This document shows positions 8,032 to 15,589 of a stretch of DNA of 64,000 nucleotides, one piece after another. Origin of the DNA: Pseudomonas frederiksbergensis (GTDB taxonomy: Bacteria; Pseudomonadota; Gammaproteobacteria; Pseudomonadales; Pseudomonadaceae); the NCBI RefSeq assembly GCF_003732275.1, contig NZ_MOBM01000038.1, positions 620,001-684,000 on the forward strand, written 5' to 3'. The notes below the pieces were generated by a model. The model saw only the letters and a list, made by a program, of their open reading frames with translations, was not told the DNA's origin and made no database searches. Made by a program: the position numbers and the translations under genes. Each line of letters begins with the position of its first letter. Position 1 is the first letter of the stretch.

Positions 8032-9318
8032 TCAATTGAAAGCAAAGCGTTTGGCACTGAATGGGGTCAGGTCCTGGGCAGGTTTGCGCCCGGCGACCAG
8101 GTCTGTAATGAGTCGCCCGGTTGTAGCACCGAGGGTCAGCCCCAGTTGACCGTGGCCGAACGCGAGAAATACGTTTTTGAGCCGATCACTACGATCGATC
8201 ACCGGTTTGGTGTCCGGCAGAAACGGCCGATAACCCACGCCGTATTCAAGGTCGTCGATCTTCAACTGAGGAAGGATCTTGCGCGCCTTCTCCAGGATGA
8301 TTTCCGCACGCTTGTAATTAGGCGCGGCATTAGGGCCCGCGAACTCGATCGTTCCGCCTATTTGCAGGCCTCGGGTCATCGGTGCGAAACAAAAACCGCC
8401 GTCGGCGTAAATCACCGAGTGACGAACCTCGACACCGGAATGCGGGAGCAGCACTTGATAGCCGGCAATGCCCGCCAGAGGCACGCTGGCGCCTGTCTGT
8501 TCGAAGAATTGTCGTGAGCCGGTGCCGGCCGCGATCACCACATGATCAGCGGCATAACGCTCACCGGTGGTCACGGTCACGCCGCTGGCACGGTCTGCGA
8601 CCTCATCGATGTGCTTCACCTGAGCACGTACCCTGACGCCGCCCTGATCGACGAAACTTTGCGTCAACGCGGCAATAAATCCTTTGGTATCGCTGACCGC
8701 GCGCCAATCGGGAAACAGCAGCCCGTGGCTGAATTTACCGGCCAATGCAGGTTCAAGGTCGGCGATTGCTGCGCGATCCAAAACCTGCGACTTGAAGCCG
8801 AGGGACCTGCGCAGCTCCATATGCGGTCCTTCCTGTTCAAGCCCTGCAGCCGTGTCAAAGACTTCGATGATCGGGCGTTCGCCCATCAACGTCTTGTCTG
8901 CACAGGCATCCAGCAGGGGCGCATAGTCTTCATAGACATGATGCGTCAGCGTCGCCATCTCATTGGAAATCTCGACAATCCTGGAATGCCGCGCGCAGGC
9001 CAAAAACCGCATAAACCACGGCAGGATTCCCGGCAAGGCACTGGGTCGCAACGCCAATGGTCCTTTCTGATCCAGCAACCAGCCCGGAATCTTTTTCAGT
9101 ATTCCCGGTTTGGACAACGGGATGACTTCACTCACCGCCATTTGCCCGCAACTCCACTTGGCCGTGCTGTCGCCCGGCGCCTCGGGATCGATCAACGTGA
9201 CTCGATAACCCTCGCGCTGCAGATACAAGGCGCAGCAGACGCCAACGATGCCTGCGCCAATGACAACGGCGGTTTGGCGATCGGCTTGCTGCTGGATGGG
9301 TGATTGCATAGGGGTCAT
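8032..9318 (-). CDS. FAD-dependent D-amino acid (D-hydroxyproline) dehydrogenase, DadA-like
   Basis: 428 residues from the ATG at 9318 (purine-rich AGAGAGA upstream). The Rossmann FAD motif VIGAGIVGVCCALYL opens the protein (residues 16-30), and the DAO-family C-terminus reads GYRPFLPDTKPVIDRS and FGHGQLGLTLG, as in DadA and D-hydroxyproline dehydrogenases. It should oxidise cis-4-hydroxy-D-proline to pyrroline-4-hydroxy-2-carboxylate at the membrane. The single-subunit DadA-like form replaces the multi-subunit enzyme seen in some relatives. Sarcosine or another imino acid remains possible. Confidence 0.82.
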   Translation of the reverse strand: MTPMQSPIQQQADRQTAVVIGAGIVGVCCALYLQREGYRVTLIDPEAPGDSTAKWSCGQMAVSEVIPLSKPGILKKIPGWLLDQKGPLALRPSALPGILPWFMRFLACARHSRIVEISNEMATLTHHVYEDYAPLLDACADKTLMGERPIIEVFDTAAGLEQEGPHMELRRSLGFKSQVLDRAAIADLEPALAGKFSHGLLFPDWRAVSDTKGFIAALTQSFVDQGGVRVRAQVKHIDEVADRASGVTVTTGERYAADHVVIAAGTGSRQFFEQTGASVPLAGIAGYQVLLPHSGVEVRHSVIYADGGFCFAPMTRGLQIGGTIEFAGPNAAPNYKRAEIILEKARKILPQLKIDDLEYGVGYRPFLPDTKPVIDRSDRLKNVFLAFGHGQLGLTLGATTGRLITDLVAGRKPAQDLTPFSAKRFAFN

Positions 9319-9427
9319 AAACACCGTCTCTCTTTCATGAAGCCGAGCCCGTACAGGTGGAACCCATCCTGACACGGACACGCCATTACCCGCATCGGCC
9401 CGCGTGGAGGCCGATGCGGGAAAAGTA

Positions 9428-10309
9428 TCAGCCTTGCAGCTTCTCGAACTCTTTGCGGAATTCGGTTTTTTCCTCAGGCGTCAGCGGCAACAGTGGCATG
9501 CGCGCGATACCCACTTCAAAGCCAGCCAGTTCGCATCCGTATTTGACCTTCTGAATGAACTTGCCGCTTTCCAGATTGGCCATCAACGGGAACAGCGAGC
9601 GGACGATTTGCTGCGCACCGGCCATGTCACCCGAGGTGTACTTGTCGTAGAACGAAACGATTTGCGGCGACAGGAAGTTCGCCGGTGCGCAGATCCAGCT
9701 GGTAGCGCCCCACAGGAAAAAGTCCAGCGCCTGGTCATCGGAACCGCAGGACAGCTGAATTTTGCCTTTATAGTTTTCACCGATCTCAATGGCGCGCAGC
9801 AGGCTGCCTGCGCTTTCCTTGATGCCAATCACCCGCTCATGATCCTTGAGCGCATCGAGCACGCTATAGCCCACTTCAACGTTAGTCCGGATCGGGTAGT
9901 TATAAAGAACCACATTCACATCCGGGACGGCATCGAGAATCGCTTCGTAGTGACCGATCAGCTCTTCCTGGGTCGGAATGGCGTAGTACGGCGGCGCGAT
10001 GAGCAGGTTGCTGTAACCGATGTCGCGAGCCTGTTTGACCTGCTCGATCACTTCACGGGTGCATGAGCCGTTGGCACCCGCGATCAGCATGCCGCGATCA
10101 CCGACCACCTCACGGACAGTGGCCATGACCTGACGACGCTCATCATTGGTCAGCGCGTAGTATTCGCCCGTAGAGCCCAGTGGCACGAAACCGCTCACAC
10201 CCTGCTCGAGTTGATATTCGATGATCGATGCAAGGACGTCGTAATCGATGGCACCGGATTGATCGAACGGGGTCACCAGGGCTGGCAGGATGCCTTTGAG
10301 TTGCTGCAT
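9428..10309 (-). CDS. DapA-family lyase, probable 1-pyrroline-4-hydroxy-2-carboxylate deaminase
   Basis: 293 residues, normal for the dihydrodipicolinate synthase/N-acetylneuraminate lyase family. The substrate carboxylate loop is GSTGE (45-49), the tyrosine is Y136 in LYNYPIRT, and the Schiff-base lysine is K164 in IGIKES. GGAG lies 9 nt before the ATG at 10309. In hydroxyproline operons this family deaminates and dehydrates the pyrroline to 2-oxoglutarate semialdehyde. It is separated from the FAD gene by 109 nt and from the first permease by 23 nt. Confidence 0.83.
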   Translation of the reverse strand: MQQLKGILPALVTPFDQSGAIDYDVLASIIEYQLEQGVSGFVPLGSTGEYYALTNDERRQVMATVREVVGDRGMLIAGANGSCTREVIEQVKQARDIGYSNLLIAPPYYAIPTQEELIGHYEAILDAVPDVNVVLYNYPIRTNVEVGYSVLDALKDHERVIGIKESAGSLLRAIEIGENYKGKIQLSCGSDDQALDFFLWGATSWICAPANFLSPQIVSFYDKYTSGDMAGAQQIVRSLFPLMANLESGKFIQKVKYGCELAGFEVGIARMPLLPLTPEEKTEFRKEFEKLQG

Positions 10310-10332
10310 GGGAGTGTCTCCAGTGTGTTGAG

Positions 10333-11001
10333 TTAGTACGCGTAGCGTCTGAGCATCCGGGTTTCGATCACGCCGACCAGTCGGGTCAGGGGGAACGCCA
10401 CCAGGAAATAAATCACCGCCACCGCCGACAGGAACTCGACCGGGCGTGCGGTGCTGTTGGAAATGTTCTGGCCGACGAACATGAGGTCCGCGATCCCCAC
10501 CGACGAGATGAGCGCGCTTTCCTTGAACAGGCTGACCACGTTGGAAAGCAGTGGCGGGACTGCGCGCAAGAGTGCTTGCGGGAAAATCACGTAAAACACC
10601 TTGTTCCACGACGCCACGCCAAGGGCAGTGCAGGCATCGTGTTGTTCGCTCGGAATGGACTTGAGCGCGCCGCGAAAGGTCTCGCTGGTGATGGCGGTCA
10701 TGTACAGCGTCAACGCCAACACCACCGATACGTAAGGGGGAACCGAGATACCGAATACGACAGGCAGGCAGAAAAAGATCCAGAACAGTTGAATCAGCAA
10801 CGGCGTGCCGCGAAAAAGCTCGACGTAAAGCCCGGTAGGGATTCGGATCAAGGGGCTTTTCGAGAGCCGCAAAAGGCTCAAGAGAAACCCGCAAACGCTA
10901 CCCAGTACGGCGCAGCTGACGGTGAACGCCAGCGTCAGCGCCAGGCCTTTGGCCAACACCTGCCAATAGGAAAGGACCACCATGAAATCCAGTTGCATCA
11001 T
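10333..11001 (-). CDS. polar amino acid ABC transporter, permease
   Basis: 222 residues with about five membrane helices and the HisM/GlnP-type coupling loop (ALGVASWNKVFYVIFPQALLRAVPP, near 120-145). GAGGAG lies 3 nt before the ATG pair at 11001. It pairs with the adjacent permease to form a heterodimeric channel for the amino or imino acid bound by the protein encoded at 12567. The C-terminus ends in RMLRRYAY. Confidence 0.88.
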   Translation of the reverse strand: MMQLDFMVVLSYWQVLAKGLALTLAFTVSCAVLGSVCGFLLSLLRLSKSPLIRIPTGLYVELFRGTPLLIQLFWIFFCLPVVFGISVPPYVSVVLALTLYMTAITSETFRGALKSIPSEQHDACTALGVASWNKVFYVIFPQALLRAVPPLLSNVVSLFKESALISSVGIADLMFVGQNISNSTARPVEFLSAVAVIYFLVAFPLTRLVGVIETRMLRRYAY

Positions 11002-11008
11002 TGTCTCC

Positions 11009-11680
11009 TCAGCGCGCGAGCGCAGTGTCCTGGCGTCGCTCTAGCCACTGCACCAACTGCGCGATGGGCAACGAGAGGGCGAAGTAGATCAGGGCAATCA
11101 GCGAGTAAGTTTCGAGTGGGCGATAGGCTTCAGTGGCAATGCTTTTGCCGACGTACATCAGGTCAGCGACTGCCACAATGGCAACCAGCGCACTTTGCTG
11201 GAGAATTGAAATGCCGTTGGTCATCAGCACCGGCAGCGCGGTGCGCACGGCTTGCGGGAGAATCACGTAAAGCGTTCGCTGCCACGGACGCAGACCCAGC
11301 GCAACGCAGGCATCCAGATGTTCGCGCGGAACCGCTTGCACCCCTGCCCGATAGGCTTCTGCGTTGAACGCGGTAAGGTTCAGCCCCAGGGCCAGTACGC
11401 CCATGGTGATCGGATCGATGAACACATTGAACAGCATCGGCAAGCAGTAGAAAAACCAGACGATCTGCAACAAGGCCGGCGTGCAGCGGAAGAACTCGAT
11501 GAACAGCTGAGCGGGCCAGCGGATGAAAAACCAGCGGTTCAAGGTCAGCAGGCACAGGCCAAAACCGAGTATCAGCCCCACCACGTTCGACACCAACGCC
11601 AGTTGCAGGGTGACCTTGAGGCCTTCCCACAGGGCACCAAAGTTGCCGGTCAAAAAATGGAAATCAAATTGATAATTCAT
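11009..11680 (-). CDS. polar amino acid ABC transporter, permease
   Basis: 223 residues, a paralogue of the next permease with the same five-helix plan and EAA-like loop (ALGLRPWQRTLYVILPQAV). GAGGA sits upstream of the ATG at 11680. Seven nucleotides separate the two permease genes, so they are co-translated. Ending at the inner membrane, it should import the substrate of the hydroxyproline pathway. Confidence 0.88.
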   Translation of the reverse strand: MNYQFDFHFLTGNFGALWEGLKVTLQLALVSNVVGLILGFGLCLLTLNRWFFIRWPAQLFIEFFRCTPALLQIVWFFYCLPMLFNVFIDPITMGVLALGLNLTAFNAEAYRAGVQAVPREHLDACVALGLRPWQRTLYVILPQAVRTALPVLMTNGISILQQSALVAIVAVADLMYVGKSIATEAYRPLETYSLIALIYFALSLPIAQLVQWLERRQDTALAR

Positions 11681-11691
11681 GGCCGTTATCC

Positions 11692-12513
11692 TCAGTCCAG
11701 GTGCAGGACTTTTTCGAGGAATTCGCGGGTGCGCGGCTCCTTCGGCTGAGTGAAGATCTGCGCGGGAGGCCCCTGCTCGACGACCTTTCCATTGGCGCAG
11801 AACACCACCCGCGAGGCGATGTTCCTGGCGAAGTGCATGTCGTGGGTGACGATGATCATGGCCATTTTTTCTTCTGCCAGTTGCATCATCACGTTCTGCA
11901 CTTCGGTCACCATTTCCGGGTCGAGCGCCGAGGTCACCTCGTCGAACAGCATCAGCTTCGGTTCGAGCATCAAGGCTCGGGCAATCGCGACACGCTGCTT
12001 CTGCCCGCCGGAGAGCTGGCTCGGATACGCATTGAGCTTGCTTTCCAGACCCAGGCGAGCCAGAAACAGCCGAGCCTTCTCGGTCGCCTGGACCTTGGAG
12101 AGTCCGTGAACCTTCATGGGCGCCAGAATCAGGTTGCTCAAGACCGAAAGATGCGGGAACAGCGTGTAATGTTGAAACACCATCCCGACCTGGGTTTGCA
12201 AGCGCACATCCAGTGGCTTGCCGTGATTTCTCGCATTGCCATCGATGTAAGGCTTGCCCTGGAAGCTGATCGTCCCGCCCTGAATGCTTTCAAGCCCCAT
12301 CATGACCCGCAGCAACGAACTCTTTCCGCTACCGCTGGGACCGATGATGACCAACCGATCGTCAGCGCGCATATCCAGGTTCAAATGGTCCATGACCACC
12401 AACCCTTCGCCATAGGATTTGTAAACATCGCGAAGCTGGATGAAGTCACCGCCGGCCGAATCAGGGACGAACGAAGCCTGTGGCTGGGCGGCCACCAGTA
12501 AAGGAGCTGTCAT
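11692..12513 (-). CDS. amino acid ABC transporter, ATP-binding subunit
   Basis: 273 residues. Walker A GPSGSGKSS, signature LSGGQKQRVAIARAL, Walker B LMLFDEVTSALD and the His switch VTHDMHFA are all intact, as in GlnQ/HisP. About 25 extra residues precede the domain. GGAG precedes the ATG at 12513. Energises the two permeases at 10333 and 11009. Confidence 0.9.
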   Translation of the reverse strand: MTAPLLVAAQPQASFVPDSAGGDFIQLRDVYKSYGEGLVVMDHLNLDMRADDRLVIIGPSGSGKSSLLRVMMGLESIQGGTISFQGKPYIDGNARNHGKPLDVRLQTQVGMVFQHYTLFPHLSVLSNLILAPMKVHGLSKVQATEKARLFLARLGLESKLNAYPSQLSGGQKQRVAIARALMLEPKLMLFDEVTSALDPEMVTEVQNVMMQLAEEKMAMIIVTHDMHFARNIASRVVFCANGKVVEQGPPAQIFTQPKEPRTREFLEKVLHLD

Positions 12514-12566
12514 AGGGGGTCTCCAGGAGAGCGGCGGTTACGGGCCGCTCTCGGGAATCATCGAAA

Positions 12567-13412
12567 TTACTTGGATGTTTTTTCGTCGGCGTTCGCGAGG
12601 ACGGAAGCCTTGTCGACCAGGGCGGCAATCTCGCCTGTCTCGCGACGCTGGGTGAGGTAAATGTTCAGCACTTGCAGGTCTGATGGTGACGCGTCACGGC
12701 TCAGCCCGAACGCTACGCCCTGCTTCGCCAATGCCGGGGCCGGCAGTATTTCCTTGGTCCAGTCCGGGTTGGCGACGGCGAACAAATGGTTGGTGTCACT
12801 GGCGTCGACCAGGACGTCGGCCCGACGGGACATCACTGCCAGTCGCGTCTCGTCCATCCCGGGCAAACGCATGACCGTGCCATTCTTCACCACCGCGCTG
12901 ATCGCCTTGTCGGCGGCAGTGCCAGACATCACCGCGAACGACACGCCCGGCTTGTCATAGTCCGCGATTGCATTGCCCGCCGTGGCGAGTTTGGGATTGT
13001 CTTTATGGGTGAGCAACGAGATCTGGTAGTCAGTCGCCGGGACCGAGAAACTGACGGCCATGGCGCGTTCCGGGGTCTGATTCAACGCCATCGCCAGATC
13101 CCATTTCCCGCCTTGCAGGCCCGCGACCAGATTGTCCCAATTGGTGTCAACGAACTCCACCTTGACCTTGAGCACCTTCTCGCCGAAGTCCCGGCACAAA
13201 TCCACGAAGTAACCGCTGTACTGACCCGAACGGGCATCACGCATCACATAGGGCGCCGCGACGGCAGCGCCGCAACGCAGCACGCCGGCTTTTTGCACGC
13301 CTTGCCAAAGTGACGGATCAGCGGCGTGCGCTGGAGCCTGGCTCAGTAGCGCACCGATAGCGGCTGCACAGACGAGCATGTTGCGGACGGAGCGAGAGAA
13401 TAACCGAGCCAT
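12567..13412 (-). CDS. amino acid ABC transporter, periplasmic binding protein
   Basis: 281 residues. The signal peptide ends near APAHA, and the mature chain is a SBP_bac_3 cluster 3 protein: VLRCGAAVAAPYVMRDA, YFVDLCRDFGEKVL, the hinge DLAMALNQTPERA. The ATG at 13412 is preferred over an in-frame GTG 15 nt earlier because GTGAGG is well spaced before it. First gene of the leftward hydroxyproline operon; its upstream region holds paired GntR-like sites. Confidence 0.88.
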   Translation of the reverse strand: MARLFSRSVRNMLVCAAAIGALLSQAPAHAADPSLWQGVQKAGVLRCGAAVAAPYVMRDARSGQYSGYFVDLCRDFGEKVLKVKVEFVDTNWDNLVAGLQGGKWDLAMALNQTPERAMAVSFSVPATDYQISLLTHKDNPKLATAGNAIADYDKPGVSFAVMSGTAADKAISAVVKNGTVMRLPGMDETRLAVMSRRADVLVDASDTNHLFAVANPDWTKEILPAPALAKQGVAFGLSRDASPSDLQVLNIYLTQRRETGEIAALVDKASVLANADEKTSK

Positions 13413-13484
13413 TTTTTTGAACCTCACCGATATGTAGTTGTTCTTGGGCAGAAAGGTACAAGCGTGTAACGATGTGCGCTGTCA

Positions 13485-13505
13485 TGTATGCAGCGCTGTA
13501 TGCAG
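13485..13505. promoter_or_regulatory. tandem TGTATGCAG sites, candidate GntR operator
   Basis: TGTATGCAG occurs twice, 12 bp apart centre to centre, 73-93 bp upstream of the first gene of the operon. Half-sites of this kind (TGTA/TACA) are typical of FCD-type GntR regulators such as the one at 4728. Assignment is inference. Confidence 0.4.
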
Positions 13506-13566
13506 ATTAGTTTTGAACGAATTGAGCTGTCAACAGGCTTCCGGAGATTTTTTCAGGAAAGTGACT

Positions 13567-13586
13567 GAGCGGTCGGATGACCGCTC
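13567..13586. repeat. perfect inverted repeat
   Basis: GAGCGGTC and GACCGCTC around GGAT. It lies about 155 bp upstream of the binding-protein gene; it may be an operator half of the operon control region or a weak hairpin. No U-run follows. Confidence 0.3.
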
Positions 13587-13737
13587 AAGGGTCGAAACCG
13601 TCACGCGGTTTGCTGTACGGTTTCAGAAAGGGGTGAGGCTCAGGCGTCCAGCCGGGACAGCGCCTACGAGCGCCGGTTATCGAGTGGGAAGCTTGTTAGC
13701 AGCGCGTAGGTGAAGGTTTCGCCCGATTGATGCGCAT

Positions 13738-13773
13738 AAAAAATCCGATGTCCGTTCAGGCATCGGATTTTAA
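13738..13773. terminator. bidirectional-looking intrinsic terminator
   Basis: AAAATCCGATG and CATCGGATTTT form an 11-bp stem, A-run on the left and T-rich on the right, so it would work on both strands. It is 176 nt past the HD-protein stop on the minus strand. The rest of 13413-13948 shows no gene that I can support. Confidence 0.65.
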
Positions 13774-13948
13774 TTTATTGCGATCAAGGCTATGGGTTCG
13801 CCCGCAGAGCCATTTAATCAGCGCGTCATGGATTCACACTGCTCGCGCAGGTCATGATTGCTGATATCGTGCCCGGTATCATCGCCGTGCGGGCGCTAGA
13901 CATGGGGCCACTGTAAGCATGAGCACGCAGTAAATCCGGAATTCCACT

Positions 13949-14371
13949 CTACGAACGCAACACCCCCATCGCCCGCCGATACTTCTCAACGCGCTCCAGA
14001 TCCTCCCAGGACGGCTGGGCAATCCGCGACAAGTCGCTGTTCTCTTCCAGATCCGCCAGCTTTACCACCCGCCCGATCGGGTTCTGCGCCGCGCGCTCGA
14101 CGAACGCCTCGTAGGACTCGTCCGGTACCTTGGTCACCGACGCAATTGCCATCAGCACCGTTTCGCTGAAGCCTTCGTTACGCAGATCGTCGAAGCTGAT
14201 GCCGCAATCCTCGACCACGTCATGCAGCACCGCGACGATGCGCTCTTCCAGCGTGTTCACCCGTAGCATGACTTTCAGCGGATGCAGGATGTAAGGCGCA
14301 CCGCCCTTGTCCAACTGCCCCTCGTGCGCCGCCGCGGCGATGGCAATGGCGCGTTCCAGTGTCTGGGTCAT
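13949..14371 (-). CDS. small HD-domain phosphohydrolase (SpoT/MESH1-like)
   Basis: 140 residues covering one HD domain: the first His in AAHEGQLDKGG and HPLKV, then the HD pair in AVLHDVVEDCG, and a later Asp in KLADLEENSD. This is the arrangement of the (p)ppGpp hydrolase and related guanosine polyphosphate-like HD proteins, but there is no synthetase, TGS or ACT domain. GAGGAG precedes the ATG at 14371. It may hydrolyse a nucleotide alarmone; substrate unproven. Confidence 0.75.
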   Translation of the reverse strand: MTQTLERAIAIAAAAHEGQLDKGGAPYILHPLKVMLRVNTLEERIVAVLHDVVEDCGISFDDLRNEGFSETVLMAIASVTKVPDESYEAFVERAAQNPIGRVVKLADLEENSDLSRIAQPSWEDLERVEKYRRAMGVLRS

Positions 14372-14743
14372 GGGATTCTCCTCGGGTTAAACGCCGTAAC
14401 GGCCGCTGAAATGAATGTTGCGTTTGAACCAAACTGCAACCCTCTTCGTAATGAGCGCCACCGATGGACTGCTCGAAACAAAAAGGCGTATCCGGCCGGG
14501 AAAGGTCGATGTGGAAGAGGTAAATGTCCTGGGTTTTGTGCTGTGGCGTTGGGGCGTTGTTGCGGTTGCCGATTTCGATCATGGGCGCGTTCCATCCTTG
14601 AATTCCCGTCGGCTTTCAGTCTACGACGGTGGCGGCGCTGAACGGAAGCAAGCGTCCTCACCGCCGAAAATCCCGAGCCTGATCGTTCAATGAGCGTGCG
14701 GCCAGGATTTTGAAGTCTGAGAATCTCGTAGGAAATAACCGTT

Positions 14744-14876
14744 TGTGGCGAGGGAGCTTGCTCCCGCTGGGATGCGAAGCAGCCCCCAATCCTGCTAGCC
14801 CGTTTCCTCAGACACACCGCAACGCCCGGTTTTGCGGCGGCTGCGCCACCGAACGGGGGCAAGCCCCCTCGCCACA
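14744..14876. repeat. REPIN of the TGTGGCGAGGG class
   Basis: Left arm TGTGGCGAGGGAGCTTGCTC, right arm ending GGGGGCAAGCCCCCTCGCCACA, with diverged centres. The arms match the inner repeat at 31228 and the repeat at 34434. It lies in the 814-nt gap 14372-15185, whose remaining bases hold only the RNA leader described separately. Confidence 0.8.
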
Positions 14877-15048
14877 GTGACCGCGCGTGGTCCTACAGCC
14901 CGGTTGCGGCTATCAAAGTCGCTGACTAGAGTGGGTCTGTCGCTGACCGCATTTAGCGATAGGGTTTCGCAGCCCTGACGATACGTGTAGTAACCTTGCA
15001 CCCCATAACCAGCAACGGTCGCACAAACGCGCCCGTACTCCGTTTTAT

Positions 15049-15176
15049 GGTGGCTGTGTGTGGGAGACCTTCTGGTCTGCCGGGTTCCTCGTATCCTCGG
15101 TCTGCGAACCCGCACATAGCTACCACCCATTCGTTTCGCAGCGAACGGCAGTAGCTCTTCTTACAGATACGAGGAA
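15049..15176 (+). promoter_or_regulatory. structured 5' leader RNA with a loop complementary to the ribosome site
   Basis: Seen directly: a closing helix P1 (15049-15060 with 15113-15124, 12 bp including two G-U pairs that fold only in the plus-strand RNA), a hairpin P2 (15065-15069 with 15074-15078, loop TTCT) and a hairpin P3 (15081-15086 with 15107-15112) stacked directly on P1, giving a three-way junction. The P3 loop 15085-15095 (TTCCTCGTATC) is the exact reverse complement of 15166-15176 (GATACGAGGAA), which contains the Shine-Dalgarno sequence of the gene starting at 15186. A pseudoknot that hides the ribosome site is inferred, so the leader may switch translation. I do not know a named RNA family for it. 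Confidence 0.75.
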
Positions 15177-15185
15177 GATTTACTT

Positions 15186-15479
15186 ATGAGCACGAATACC
15201 CCGCTCCGCCATTACGCCCCAATGTCCCACTTCGCCACCGACCATCCCGTCCTCCTCATCGACGCCGACGCCCCACTGCGCGAACTCCACAACTGCCTCA
15301 GCGAACGCCTCAGCGCCGTCCTCAAATACCTCAACCTCATGGCCTGCACCAGCCTGCCGGACTACGCCGAGCACGACATCAACACCGTCACCAACATCGC
15401 CCGGATCATGGTCCAGGATGTGAGCGATGTGTTTCGGGTGATTGAGCAGCGTGGGTTTGATGCACCTATGGGCCAGTAA
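15186..15479 (+). CDS. small helical protein (DUF3077/DUF6124-like), 97 aa
   Basis: SD GAGGAAG lies 8 nt before the ATG at 15186 and is complementary to the loop of the upstream RNA. The protein has a short disordered N-terminus and three predicted helices: LRELHNCLSERLSAVLKYLNL, then INTVTNIARIMVQDVSDVF. This looks like the small Pseudomonas-specific helical proteins annotated DUF3077 or DUF6124; the exact family is uncertain. No membrane segment or signal. A terminator follows at 15495. Function unknown. Confidence 0.7.
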   Translation: MSTNTPLRHYAPMSHFATDHPVLLIDADAPLRELHNCLSERLSAVLKYLNLMACTSLPDYAEHDINTVTNIARIMVQDVSDVFRVIEQRGFDAPMGQ

Positions 15480-15494
15480 CCAGATTTGAGCTGC

Positions 15495-15520
15495 AAAAAA
15501 CCCGCGTTGCTGCGGGTTTT
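15495..15520 (+). terminator. intrinsic terminator
   Basis: AAAACCCGC and GCGGGTTTT close a short loop (GTTGCT region), 15 nt after the stop of the small helical protein. It may also serve the converging isocyanide operon, since both flanks are A/T runs. Confidence 0.8.
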
Positions 15521-15589
15521 CTAATCGCTTCATTGCTGCCAACGGATTTTTCACCGCCGATGTCTCCAAGGCCTGCAAGACAACAGCGA

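Noticed and set aside
6542..12513. Sarcosine or betaine catabolic operon
   Set aside because: The aldehyde dehydrogenase resembles betaine enzymes and the FAD enzyme could be sarcosine oxidase-like, but the racemase-family and DapA-like genes fit only the hydroxyproline-type route.
13438..13713. 91-codon plus-strand frame
   Set aside because: No ribosome site, poor composition, and it overlaps operator-like repeats upstream of the binding-protein gene.
15186..15479. A toxin of a toxin-antitoxin pair controlled by the leader RNA
   Set aside because: There is no antitoxin-like gene or antisense promoter visible and the protein lacks toxin features such as a single membrane helix or RNase motif.
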